A stretch of DNA of 64,000 nucleotides from Anaerolineales bacterium UBA5195 (lineage in GTDB: Bacteria > Chloroflexota > Anaerolineae > Anaerolineales > Villigracilaceae), in contig DHVZ01000030.1 in assembly GCA_002412925.1 (NCBI GenBank), forward strand, positions 20,742-84,741, in the 5' to 3' direction. Under the pieces are notes generated by a model. It worked only from the letters and a program-made list of their open reading frames with translations. It did no database searches and was not told the origin of the DNA. This document shows, piece by piece, positions 39,774 through 48,179 of this stretch; positions within the stretch are counted from its first letter, which is position 1; every line of letters begins with the position of its first letter. The position numbers and the translations under genes are program-made.

Positions 39774-40842
39774 CTTTCCCACCCCTGCCATGCACTTGAA
39801 GCAGGAGTACGAGTCCCAAAAGCAATTCTTTGAACTCCAACCGGCCATCCTTCAGCGTTTTTTGGAGAGCCAGGCGGCCCAGATTGCGACGGGCTTGTTG
39901 GATAGCACGCGACGCGTGCGCTTTAGCCTGCCTGACCGGGTTGTGATCCCATCCCGGCAGGTTGGCCAGCCGGTTACCATGACCATTCCAGAAGCACAGC
40001 GTAACGAGCAGGTTAGTGTTTGGCTGCAAAGGTCAGTCAGGGAAACCCTGTTACACCGCCTGAATGAGTTGGAGCAATCTTCTGACCAAGCCATTTCCGG
40101 TTGCGCAGCCCTCTTGCGTTTTGCCACCGCAGTTCATTTGGTTTCAAGCATCCTGCCAGATGGGCGCTCAGTAAGTTATCGGGCTGATAGCGATGAAGCC
40201 ATTCCCTCTATTCCAGTTGAGGACAGGTTGCCTGAATCGGCTATTACCCAGGCTGGTGATGCAATTGTTGAAACCGGCGCAGCAGAGAGCGGGCGGGGCG
40301 AATTGCAGACGCCATTTGTCCCTGATGCGCGCCGGTTTTTCCTTCCACAATGGGTGGCTTTCGATCTCAGTGGCAAATTGCTGGTTGGTTCGGAGAAGGA
40401 TGCCGAGGCGCATGTTCAATCCATGCAGCGTTATGTGCAGGTTTTGCATCGCGCCAGTTCGCTGGCTCCCTATATGGTGGCCTGTGATGAGTACCAACGC
40501 AAACGTTATGGCATTCTTGGCCAGTTGATTAACCAGGGGCGTGCCCTGGCGAATTTCAAAACCGCTGAAATTATCCGTGAGATTGAAGAACGCGCCGAAA
40601 AGGGAACATTGAATCGAGGCTTGAGTATCTCGATGCCTTATTTTGATGACCAGAATCTGGTGATGGATGAAGTCCGGTTCGAGGTGATTCCTGCCGGGCG
40701 GATCATGTTTGTCCCGGCGTTTGTGGTGCGCGCCTCGCGCGGTGAACAGGCCAAGGTGAACCAGGATACCCGGCTTAGTACATCGACACGCAAACATGTT
40801 CTTGCACAATTGAAAGCTCTGGAAGCGGCTTTCTTATCCTGA
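39766..40842 (+). CDS. Unknown 358-aa protein in the K+ operon
   Basis: A soluble protein without recognised motif. It begins MSNFPTPAMHLKQEYESQKQ; the N-terminal third is helical, the centre contains SVWLQRSVRETLLHRLNELEQ, and the C-terminal half has beta segments (MPYFDDQNLVMDEVRFEVIPAGRI starts at about res 286). No signal peptide, no membrane span. It overlaps the second KdpE-like regulator by 8 nt and is followed after 22 nt by the KimA-like permease, so it is very probably functionally tied to them. It is the best candidate for a new component here. Confidence 0.8.
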   Translation: MSNFPTPAMHLKQEYESQKQFFELQPAILQRFLESQAAQIATGLLDSTRRVRFSLPDRVVIPSRQVGQPVTMTIPEAQRNEQVSVWLQRSVRETLLHRLNELEQSSDQAISGCAALLRFATAVHLVSSILPDGRSVSYRADSDEAIPSIPVEDRLPESAITQAGDAIVETGAAESGRGELQTPFVPDARRFFLPQWVAFDLSGKLLVGSEKDAEAHVQSMQRYVQVLHRASSLAPYMVACDEYQRKRYGILGQLINQGRALANFKTAEIIREIEERAEKGTLNRGLSISMPYFDDQNLVMDEVRFEVIPAGRIMFVPAFVVRASRGEQAKVNQDTRLSTSTRKHVLAQLKALEAAFLS

Positions 40843-40864
40843 ATTTGGTTGAAAGGTTTACAAC

Positions 40865-42712
40865 ATGCTTTTTTCTATCGGTCTTCTCTTATTGATTGTT
40901 TTCGTAGCTTACAAAGTTGCCCCGGTTGAGAAACAGGAACATGCCCATGTTCACGGCGCAGGGCAGGTGGGTTTGCTGGCGGCAGTGGCTCTTTTCGGCG
41001 TGGATTATTTCACTTCGTACTTCTATGCTACCGGCGAAATGCTGCACGCCCTGCATCCTTATGGGCTGGAAAATTACGGTTATCTCACCGCGGCAGTGAT
41101 TGCTTTTGCCAACCTGACCTTCGGTGTACTGTATATGTATTCGCTGGGGACGTTCAACGAAGGCGGCGGCTCGTACACCGCTTCGATGCGCTATCTCAGC
41201 CCTGGATTGAGCCTGATTGTGGCGGTGGTGCTTATCCAGGATTATGTGTTAACCATTGTGGTTTCAGCGCTGTCGGGCGGCGACCAGTTGCTTTCACTCA
41301 TCGGCATCTACGGAAAATATTGGTGGCTGCACTTTCTTCTTGGAGCGAGCCTGGCGGGTATTACCTATTGGCTGACCATTCGCGGGCGCGGCGAATCGGC
41401 GCGGGTGGTCTTTACCCTGCTGGGCGTCTTCGTTTTGCTGACCCTGACCATGGCAATTGGCCTGATTGTTGCCAATGCCCGGGGCGTCCCGGCTTTTACC
41501 TGGCACGAGGAAGTCAAGCAGGTTTCCCTGTGGGAGGCGCTTTATCACATGCTGACCGCCAGCATGAAAGGCATGGTGGCGCTGACGGGGCTGGAGGCCA
41601 TGTCCAACGGCATCCAGTTTGTCATCCACGAGGACGCTGGTTTTGTGAAGTGGGGCCGCAAGCACCTGCCCAAACTGAACAAAGTCTGGAATTTCTACAG
41701 CGGTAAATCGGGCATTGGGCGCTTTGTGCAAACATCGTTCATTTTTTACGGCGCCATCACCACTCTGTTCCTGACCTATTTCGCCATCCAGTTCAACGCT
41801 TTCGACGGTACCGAAGGCCGCACGCTGGTGGGCAACTTGGCTTTTATCGGCTTCGGGCAAATCCCGGGCTTTGAAATCCTGGGCGGCCCGTTCCTGTTCT
41901 GGATTTACCAGATTTTAGCGGTCTTCCTGCTGGCGGCGGCATCCATGACTGCCATGCAAGACCTGCAAGCCACCGCCTGGCGCGACGTGGCGATTGGCGA
42001 GATTCCTGAAATCGTGGTTTACCGCAATCCGCAGGGGACATTCACCCGCTCGGTGACAGCCGGATTTATCCTGGCAGTGATCATCATGTTCATGGTAGGA
42101 GGCGCGACTACAGTCGCCCTGCCATTCTACGGCGTGGGCGTCTTTATGCCCATCACCGTGATGGCGCTGGCCATGCGCAAGCACACCCTCGAACATGCCA
42201 CCGGACGCGCACGCACGCTGGGGCTGTGGGGCACCACCTTTGCCGCCATTCTGGGCGCAACCATCTTTGTGGGACAAATTGTGGGGAAGTGGTCTGAAGG
42301 CGGCTGGGTGGTACTTATTACCTTCAGCCTGCTGATTTTGGTCGCCAACCTCTTGCTGCTCTCGCCGGGCGGCGCGCGCGACCCCCAAGACATCCACCGC
42401 ATTGTGCGTGAGAAGGCGCGCGTGCAGGGGGCAATGGCCTCCATCGTGGAATGGCAATCCCTGCGGATGCAGGAATACCGTTACAGAATGCTGGGGTATG
42501 TTGTGGAGTGGGTGACTCGCCTTGCCAGTTTGTTTGGAGTGCGTAAACCCTTGAAGTTCGAAATCTCTGAACCTGTCCCTGCCGGCGATTATGACCATGC
42601 CCTGCACGTTGACCACCCCGAAGCGCCTTCATTGTTGGAGCAGTATGTTACCAAGCCGGAGCCGAAACTTGGTGGCGCGCCGCAGGTAACGGAAAAGCCA
42701 AAAGACGATTAG
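40865..42712 (+). CDS. KimA-like APC-superfamily permease, probable potassium uptake
   Basis: A 615-aa protein with about 12 membrane segments and a cytoplasmic tail of about 140 residues. It aligns by eye with the KimA (YdaO) K+/H+ symporter family: FGVDYFTSYFYATGEML matches the first substrate helix, NEGGGSYTASM the Gly-rich loop, QDYVLTIVVS and ALTGLEAMSNG later motifs, and YGVGVFMPIT near TM11. The tail differs from the Usp-like end of KimA. An N-terminal EKQEHAHVHG segment is His-rich. Placement behind KdpE-type promoters supports K+ as substrate; amino-acid transport is the alternative. Confidence 0.83.
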   Translation: MLFSIGLLLLIVFVAYKVAPVEKQEHAHVHGAGQVGLLAAVALFGVDYFTSYFYATGEMLHALHPYGLENYGYLTAAVIAFANLTFGVLYMYSLGTFNEGGGSYTASMRYLSPGLSLIVAVVLIQDYVLTIVVSALSGGDQLLSLIGIYGKYWWLHFLLGASLAGITYWLTIRGRGESARVVFTLLGVFVLLTLTMAIGLIVANARGVPAFTWHEEVKQVSLWEALYHMLTASMKGMVALTGLEAMSNGIQFVIHEDAGFVKWGRKHLPKLNKVWNFYSGKSGIGRFVQTSFIFYGAITTLFLTYFAIQFNAFDGTEGRTLVGNLAFIGFGQIPGFEILGGPFLFWIYQILAVFLLAAASMTAMQDLQATAWRDVAIGEIPEIVVYRNPQGTFTRSVTAGFILAVIIMFMVGGATTVALPFYGVGVFMPITVMALAMRKHTLEHATGRARTLGLWGTTFAAILGATIFVGQIVGKWSEGGWVVLITFSLLILVANLLLLSPGGARDPQDIHRIVREKARVQGAMASIVEWQSLRMQEYRYRMLGYVVEWVTRLASLFGVRKPLKFEISEPVPAGDYDHALHVDHPEAPSLLEQYVTKPEPKLGGAPQVTEKPKDD

Positions 42713-42844
42713 AACGTGATTTCCTCGACCTATGCAATGGCTGTGGTTAAAACTTGTCCGCCGCCTGATAAAATCGCAGGGAGAACCAGTTATCCAGTAT
42801 AGATAAAGCGTTGCGCAGGTTGAAAAAACACAAGCCCTGAATGA

Positions 42845-42892
42845 TTTTACTATTGCATTGGCGTAAACCTTTCGGGGCCTTTAATAGTAAAA
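42845..42892. repeat. TTTTACTATT inverted repeat
   Basis: TTTTACTATT (42845-42854) and AATAGTAAAA (42883-42892) are perfect arms; TTCGGGGCC lies between them, echoing the tRNA-Glu-like ends. Confidence 0.55.
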
Positions 42893-42921
42893 AGTCGAGA
42901 CTGAGATTGGGATAAACAAAA

Positions 42922-42942
42922 AACACACCCGCCAGGTGTGTT
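42922..42942. terminator. Short hairpin
   Basis: AACACACC and GGTGTGTT flank CGCCA; followed by CTTG and no long T run, so only a weak terminator candidate. Confidence 0.4.
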
Positions 42943-43065
42943 CTTGATTGGAGACGCTTGTATTTATGCAGTTTTAACCGCCAAACTTATTCTAATCGTG
43001 TTCTTTATGGCTGAAAATGTGCTCAAATTTCATAATTGACCGGATTTTACTATTGGTGGAAAATC

Positions 43066-43093
43066 GCGGGTTCGTACCCCCGTCGGGGCCGCA
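43066..43093 (+). other. tRNA-Glu-like 3' end (att relic)
   Basis: GCGGG-TTCGTAC-CCCCGT then CGGGGCC-G-CA, nearly the same as the fragment at 25694 but with a divergent T loop. No 5' tRNA half is found upstream. Confidence 0.55.
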
Positions 43094-43110
43094 TATCATA
43101 AAAGGGATTT

Positions 43111-43138
43111 AAAATGCGAGGCAAAAACCTCGCATTTT
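43111..43138 (+). terminator. Intrinsic-type hairpin
   Basis: AAAATGCGAGG and CCTCGCATTTT form an 11-bp perfect stem with loop CAAAAA; the T-rich right arm makes it a terminator on either strand. Confidence 0.75.
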
Positions 43139-43401
43139 GATTTCTAGCATATTCCCCTAATTCATCCGGCATCTGCCGGTGCTGGTGATGCAATCAGCGT
43201 TTGGGGTCAGGTCAGGATGGGAAATATCTTGATTTAATCCCTCTTGTGCGAATACATTTGCCATTTATATTCTGATAAATTGGCCTTTTTGATGTTTTAT
43301 GATAAAAGTATGGGTCGGATAACGGTATCTTTGGATTTAGCCAGTCCCACAATTAGTTTAAAATAGTTGTCCACACCTATTTTTATGAGGAGTTGTATCA
43401 C

Positions 43402-43797
43402 ATGTTATCGAAACAAACTTTGGATGACGGGTGGGGGTTTGATCCTTACACCGGCTCAATTTTTCATTTTGAACATTACTCAAAGGCAAAAGCTGAGCAT
43501 AAAATGCTTCAAAAAAAATGGTTATTTGTAGTGGAAACCATCAATTGGACAATTGCCCACAATAAACCAAAGATGATTCATCGTAACCAATATTTTGCTT
43601 CAAGCCTGGATCACGCAATTGCAATTGCAGTAAAAATACAAATAAGTTCTCTTGAGTGTGCGGAAGATTTTTTGTGTATCCGCCCTGCTACTGTTGACGA
43701 ATCACTTAAGTATGACAAACTCTATTCGCGCTATTATGATGCCATTCCTGATGTTATTTCCGATAATGATGCGGACAAATTACCTGACTCTGAATAG
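43402..43797 (+). CDS. Unknown protein, 131 aa
   Basis: It starts MLSKQTLDDGWGFDPYTGSIFHF after GAGGAG. The composition is less GC-rich and richer in Lys, Ile and Tyr than the neighbours, suggesting acquisition. It reads like a small soluble alpha/beta protein ending in an acidic tail (DAIPDVISDNDADKLPD). No domain recognised. It is convergent with the toxin-antitoxin pair, 2 nt apart. Confidence 0.65.
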   Translation: MLSKQTLDDGWGFDPYTGSIFHFEHYSKAKAEHKMLQKKWLFVVETINWTIAHNKPKMIHRNQYFASSLDHAIAIAVKIQISSLECAEDFLCIRPATVDESLKYDKLYSRYYDAIPDVISDNDADKLPDSE

Positions 43798-43799
43798 TA

Positions 43800-44081
43800 T
43801 TATGCAAGGGAGATTTGCAGGCGCTTCCCCAGCGCCCTGGCTGCGCGATCAAGTGTCTGAAGCGTCACCGACTGGTTTGCAGGGTCTAAAAGACGTTCAA
43901 GTGCAGCCCTGCTGGTTTTCATGCGGCGTGACATTTCAGTCTTTGACAGGTTTTGTTGTGCCATAAGCTGTTCGACCTGATAGGCAATCACGCGCTTGAC
44001 CGCGACCGTCTCAGCTTGTTCGAGCAAACCTTCCTCGACCAGGAAATCGTCGAAGTCGGAACCAATGTGTTTGTTTTCCAT
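43800..44081 (-). CDS. XRE-type antitoxin (HigA-like)
   Basis: A 93-aa protein with a C-terminal helix-turn-helix: VEQLMAQQNLSKTEMSRRM and SVTLQTLDRAARALGKRL (about res 36-88). The short N-terminal part probably wraps the toxin. Its ATG overlaps the toxin stop by one base (TAATG), so toxin comes first, the typical HigBA order. It should neutralise the upstream RelE-like toxin and autorepress the pair. Confidence 0.88.
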   Translation of the reverse strand: MENKHIGSDFDDFLVEEGLLEQAETVAVKRVIAYQVEQLMAQQNLSKTEMSRRMKTSRAALERLLDPANQSVTLQTLDRAARALGKRLQISLA

Positions 44082-44446
44082 TATGCACCTCTTACCTGTT
44101 TCAAACGTTCGCGAGCAAGTTGTAAATCGTTTAGCGGAGTCTTTTGAGATTTTTTTATGAACCCATGAAGTAGAATCATGGTGTTAGCCTCCACCGTAAA
44201 CAAGACGCGGGCAATACCAGACGGCAAGTTCGAGCGCACTTCCCATAGGCCAGGTTCCAGTTTACGTATCAACGGCATTCCCAGCGGCCAGCCAAATTGT
44301 GCGGTTTTGATATCTTCACCAAGAACGCGCTTTTCATCGGTTTGCAAAGATTTTAGCCATTCACGCACAGGTTCGTTTCCGCGCTGTGTTTGGAAAAAGA
44401 CAACTTTCAAGTGGATGTTTTCATCTTCTGGCTGAAATTGTACCAT
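44081..44446 (-). CDS. RelE/HigB-like toxin (Gp49 type)
   Basis: A 121-aa protein from the ATG preceded by AAAGGTG. It matches the phage-derived Gp49/HigB family: VVFFQTQRGNEPVREWLKSL at the start, PLIRKLEPGLWEVRSNLPSGIARVLFTVE in the core and LHGFIKKSQKTP with ARERLKQ at the end. Such toxins cleave mRNA on the ribosome. It is coupled to the XRE antitoxin downstream. Confidence 0.9.
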   Translation of the reverse strand: MVQFQPEDENIHLKVVFFQTQRGNEPVREWLKSLQTDEKRVLGEDIKTAQFGWPLGMPLIRKLEPGLWEVRSNLPSGIARVLFTVEANTMILLHGFIKKSQKTPLNDLQLARERLKQVRGA

Positions 44447-44764
44447 TTTTGATACACCTTTGTCAATGTGATTTTTCTTGATAGGCAACGCTCAGGATTA
44501 TATCAATAGGGTGTGGAAAAACTATCTACTGAATTCAATGCTCAACCAGGCCAAATCCTATCAGCCACGTCTGACGAGAACAATTCTGGGGCATCAGCTA
44601 TTGGATGCGGGTAACTGCGCTTGTGCGCACAAAAAACCCAAAACAAGGCGCAAAATAACGTTCTTTTCGGGGTTTAGCACGGGAAAATTTGCTCGCATAA
44701 CCTTCGTCCGGCCCGCCTGATTATATGTATAATCATCTTATCATCGTGGACACAGGATAACGAC
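44447..44764. other. Gap before the restriction locus
   Basis: About 320 nt between the divergent toxin and hsdM genes. No gene is seen; the only clear signal is the -10/operator palindrome near 44718. Confidence 0.5.
44718..44735 (+). promoter_or_regulatory. hsdM promoter with operator palindrome
   Basis: TGATTATA and TATAATCA (perfect 8-bp arms, 2-nt loop) include a TATAAT -10 box at 44728-44733, 31 nt before the hsdM ATG. A matching -35 is not evident. Confidence 0.5.
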
Positions 44765-46372
44765 ATGCCCCCTCGCAAAATTACCAAAGCCCCCTACAAC
44801 ACCGGGACCACCAACGGCAATATCTCGGAATTGATGAAAGAACTCTGGCAGGCGGCGGTGAACCTTCGCGGGTCAATCGAGCCGTCGGATTACAAGCGTT
44901 ATGTGCTGCCAATCATCTTTTTGCGCTTTTTGTCGCTACGCTATGAGAAGCGGCACGCGGCGCTGAAACGGATGATCGCCGAGCCGCAGGGGGAGTACTA
45001 TCAGTTGGAGTATGCCCTGAATGACCCGGATGAATACCGCCGGGTAGGGGCGTTTGTGCTGCCCGAAGCGGCGCGCTGGGACAACATCCGCAAAAATGCC
45101 CAGGCGGACGATATCAAGAACCAGTTGGATGCCATCTTGGAATTATTGGAGAATACCTACCCCGAATTAAAGGGGCTGCTGCCGCGCATTTACGCCGGGT
45201 CGAACCTGGAACGCGAGAATGTGACCGGGCTGATCAACCTGTTCTCGAAGGAACTTTTCGAGCGCGATTATAGCAACGAAGATTTGATCGGACGGGTCTA
45301 CGAGTATTTCATCGGTGAGTTTGCATCGTCGGAGGGCAAGCGCGGCGGAGAGTATTTCACACCGTCGTCGATTGTGCGCCTGCTAGTGGCTATGTTGGAG
45401 CCGGAGAGCGGGACCGTCTTTGACCCGTGCTGCGGCTCGGGCGGAATGTTCGTCCAGTCGGACGTGTTCACGCATCACAGCGGGAAACTGTCGTTTTACG
45501 GGCAGGAGTCGAAAGATTTCACCTATCGCCTGTGCCGGATGAACCTGTTTATTCACGGGCTGGGCGGCAAGATCGAGATGGGCAATTCGTACATCGACGA
45601 CAAGCACGATACCCTGAAGGCCGACTTTGTCCTGGCGAACCCACCTTTCAATGATGGTTCGAAAGGGGAGAATGGCTGGGGGGCGGATAAAATCCCAGCA
45701 AACGACCCGCGCCTGCGCGTGGGCGACGCGAAGTTAGCCTTATCGCCGCGCAACGCCAACCCGATGTGGATGCTGCACTTTTTGTATCACCTGAAGGAGG
45801 GTGGGACGGCGGGCTTTGTGATGGCAACAGGGGAACTATCGAGTAGCGAGACGGCGCGGCTGGAAGTGCGCAAGGCGCTGGTGGATGGGAATTACGTGGA
45901 CTGCATCGTGCAGTTGAGCGGGCAGTTGTTCGCCAATACGCAGATTCCGTGTACGCTCTGGTTCCTTTCGAAGAACCGCAGTGGCGAGAAGGGCTACCGG
46001 GCGCGGATGGGGGAAATCCTGTTCATCGATGCGCGCAAATTGGGGGCCCTGCTGCCCGGCTCGCGCAAGCAGAAGGAACTTTCGGAGGCCGACCTGGAGC
46101 AGGTGGCAGCGGTCTACCGGCAGTTCAAGCGCACAGGGGCGCCGGAGGCGGTGCCCGGTTTTTGCCGGGTGGCAACGATAAACGAAGTGCGCGAACAAAA
46201 ATATGCTCTCAGTTCGGGAAGGTTTGTCGGTTCACCTGATGCCGATGATGACGAAGTAGATTTTGATATCAAAATGCCACACTTGGTTACAACTTTAAAA
46301 GACCAATTCAAACAATCGGCTAAACTCGAATCGGAGATTCAAGGTGTTTTGAGAGAAGTCGGTTATGAGTGA
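44765..46372 (+). CDS. hsdM: Type I restriction-modification methyltransferase subunit HsdM
   Basis: HsdM is the N6-adenine methyltransferase of the complex. The 535-aa protein has the N-terminal helical HsdM domain (ISELMKELWQAAVNLRGSIEP, YKRYVLPIIFLRFLS), then the SAM-binding motif VFDPCCGSGGMF (Asp220) and the catalytic LANPPF (N292-F295). Full length. It overlaps hsdS by 8 nt. Its partner subunits are hsdS and the distant hsdR at 50133. Confidence 0.97.
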   Translation: MPPRKITKAPYNTGTTNGNISELMKELWQAAVNLRGSIEPSDYKRYVLPIIFLRFLSLRYEKRHAALKRMIAEPQGEYYQLEYALNDPDEYRRVGAFVLPEAARWDNIRKNAQADDIKNQLDAILELLENTYPELKGLLPRIYAGSNLERENVTGLINLFSKELFERDYSNEDLIGRVYEYFIGEFASSEGKRGGEYFTPSSIVRLLVAMLEPESGTVFDPCCGSGGMFVQSDVFTHHSGKLSFYGQESKDFTYRLCRMNLFIHGLGGKIEMGNSYIDDKHDTLKADFVLANPPFNDGSKGENGWGADKIPANDPRLRVGDAKLALSPRNANPMWMLHFLYHLKEGGTAGFVMATGELSSSETARLEVRKALVDGNYVDCIVQLSGQLFANTQIPCTLWFLSKNRSGEKGYRARMGEILFIDARKLGALLPGSRKQKELSEADLEQVAAVYRQFKRTGAPEAVPGFCRVATINEVREQKYALSSGRFVGSPDADDDEVDFDIKMPHLVTTLKDQFKQSAKLESEIQGVLREVGYE

Positions 46373-47648
46373 TGTATGGGAACAGAAAACAGTAATCGAG
46401 CTTCAAAGAGAAGGGCATATTCTCGTTGAAGATGGCAACCACGGAGCTTATAGACCACGCCCTGATGAATTTGGTGTCGGTGAATGGGCCTTTGTCAGAG
46501 CCGCCGACATGGATAACGGACGCATTTTGTTTGAATCCGCTGAGCGCATTAATCATACAGCCCGTGAACGTATTACAAAGGGTGTTGGCGCTGGTGGGGA
46601 TGTTATTCTTTCACACAAAGGTACTGTAGGGAAATTGGCTTTAACACCATTAGATTCTCCACTATATGTTTGTTCTCCCCAAACTACATTTTGGCGTTGT
46701 TTAAATCCTAATCGTTTAGATCGTTGCTATTTATACTATTTCATGTTATCCGATGATTTTCAGGAACAGTTAAATGCCAGAAAAGGCGAGACTGACATGG
46801 CTCCGTATGTTAGTCTCACGGCTCAAAGAGAACTCAAGGTAACAATTCCTCCTATCGACATACAACGTGCGATTGCTCGCACTCTGAGTGCGCTGGATGA
46901 CAAAATCGAACTCAACCGGCGCATGAATCACACGCTCGAGTCAATGGCGCAGGCGTTGTTCAAGTCGTGGTTTGTCGATTTTGAATTCAAGGATGAAACG
47001 CCTGAATTCGTGGAAACAGGCGATGATGATTTTCCGCTGATACCAAAAGGCTGGAGCCTTTCATCCCTTTCAGCGATTGCAAACTACGAAAACGGGCTGC
47101 CATTGCAGAAATTTCGTCCAGAAGGCACTGAATTCCTACCGGTTATCAAAATTCGAGAGTTGCGTCAGGGTTACGCCGATGACAGCAGCGAACAAGCCAG
47201 CCCAAACATCAAGCCATCCTGCATTCTTGACGATGGCGACATGGTTTTTTCCTGGTCTGGCAGTTTGATGATTGATTTGTGGTGCGGCGGCAAAGGCGCT
47301 CTCAACCAGCATTTGTTCAAGGTCACTTCTGAGAAATTCCCCAAGTGGTTTTACTACTTCTGGACGCGTTATCACCTGTCTGATTTTCAAAACATTGCCG
47401 AAGGCAAAGCCACTACGATGGGGCATATCCAGCGGCATCACCTTGATTCTGCCAAGGTGATTGTCCCGTCCGATGAAGTTTTGCAGAAAGCCGATAAGTT
47501 AATCCGTCCGCTGATGGATTTGGTGGTCAAAAACCGTGTGCAATCCCGCACGCTGGCGAGTATCCGCGATGCGCTGCTGCCCCGTCTGCTGAGCGGGGAG
47601 GTGAGGGTGGGCAACGGATTGCCTTCGGCGGAACGGACAAACGGATGA
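46365..47648 (+). CDS. hsdS: Type I restriction specificity subunit HsdS
   Basis: A 427-aa specificity protein with two target-recognition domains (about res 1-160 and 205-375) separated by the conserved helical linker IQRAIARTLSALDDKIELNR ending MAQALFKSWFVDFEF, and a second conserved end LASIRDALLPRLLSGEVRV. The TRDs are less GC-rich than the flanks, as expected for exchangeable modules. The target sequence cannot be told. A duplicated piece of the 3' end is found 350 nt downstream. Confidence 0.96.
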   Translation: MSDVWEQKTVIELQREGHILVEDGNHGAYRPRPDEFGVGEWAFVRAADMDNGRILFESAERINHTARERITKGVGAGGDVILSHKGTVGKLALTPLDSPLYVCSPQTTFWRCLNPNRLDRCYLYYFMLSDDFQEQLNARKGETDMAPYVSLTAQRELKVTIPPIDIQRAIARTLSALDDKIELNRRMNHTLESMAQALFKSWFVDFEFKDETPEFVETGDDDFPLIPKGWSLSSLSAIANYENGLPLQKFRPEGTEFLPVIKIRELRQGYADDSSEQASPNIKPSCILDDGDMVFSWSGSLMIDLWCGGKGALNQHLFKVTSEKFPKWFYYFWTRYHLSDFQNIAEGKATTMGHIQRHHLDSAKVIVPSDEVLQKADKLIRPLMDLVVKNRVQSRTLASIRDALLPRLLSGEVRVGNGLPSAERTNG

Positions 47649-47992
47649 GAACGGAGCAGGATGGAAGGATGAAGGATGAGAAAAGCGAGGCTGACCCCTA
47701 TTGGGATGTCATTCAGAAAGAATGGGAGACCATTCTCAAGTGGTATCTGGTGTTTGCCGAGAAAAAACCGGTAATGCTTTACGATATCCAGGAGAAAAAG
47801 GTTTACGCCTATCCCTACCGGGAGTTTTGGGCTGAACTCAATCCAAAATCCCAAGTTTCGCTGGCGGAACAGTATCAAAAGGCGGTTGTGAATGATCAGT
47901 TTGTGGTGTTCGTGCGAGATAACGTCAACGAAAAACTGGTCTCATACACAGTCAGGCTTGAAAAGCCGCAAGGCAAGAGAAGGCGAAAATGA
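47645..47992 (+). CDS. Unknown protein inserted after hsdS
   Basis: A 115-aa protein whose ATG overlaps the hsdS stop (ATGA); an internal start at 47669 is also possible. Charged and aromatic: DPYWDVIQKEWETILKWYLVF, then an alternating segment (PVMLYDIQEKKVYAYPYREF) and a basic end GKRRRK. No domain recognised. It is flanked by two copies of the hsdS 3' end, so it entered the locus by duplication or exchange there. It could be a small regulator of the restriction system. Confidence 0.7.
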   Translation: MRTEQDGRMKDEKSEADPYWDVIQKEWETILKWYLVFAEKKPVMLYDIQEKKVYAYPYREFWAELNPKSQVSLAEQYQKAVVNDQFVVFVRDNVNEKLVSYTVRLEKPQGKRRRK

Positions 47993-48002
47993 GAAATACG
48001 GC

Positions 48003-48065
48003 ACTGCGCTGCTGTCCCGTCTGTTGAGCGGGGAGGTGAGGGTAAGGGGGATAAGCAATTCTTAG
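48003..48065 (+). pseudogene. Duplicated 3' end of an hsdS gene
   Basis: The frame from 48006 reads ALLSRLLSGEVRVRGISNS and stop, matching the ALLPRLLSGEVRV end of the intact hsdS at 47571-47612, and the DNA of the two is nearly identical over about 35 nt. No upstream hsdS body belongs to it. Confidence 0.8.
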
Positions 48066-48093
48066 CCAAGCATTAGAAAGAACATTCGTTCCG

Positions 48094-48146
48094 TTGACTT
48101 TTGTTATATTAGCACTATAATGTATAAAATTGTGAAATTTTCACAA
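48094..48146 (+). promoter_or_regulatory. Promoter and operator of the rloA-rloB pair
   Basis: TTGACT (48094-48099), 16-bp spacer and TATAAT (48116-48121). A palindrome TTGTGAAA-T-TTTCACAA (48130-48146) sits at the expected start site. The ATG follows 34 nt later. The pair therefore has its own regulated promoter inside the restriction locus. Confidence 0.75.
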
Positions 48147-48179
48147 AAATAGGCATAATGCAACGAAAGGGTAATTCCT

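Larger units (their letters stand above)
42713..43401. other. Non-coding interval after the K+ operons
   Basis: About 690 nt with no convincing gene. It holds an inverted repeat at 42845, a short hairpin at 42922, a tRNA-Glu-like 3' end at 43066 and a strong terminator at 43111. The motif GATTTTACTATTG occurs twice (42843 and 43042). I could not recognise a known ncRNA. Confidence 0.6.

Noticed and set aside
42713..43140. tmRNA gene ending in a tRNA-like 3' part
   Set aside because: A T arm and acceptor-like 3' end are present, but no matching 5' end and no tag-peptide frame were found; the end matches tRNA-Glu better.
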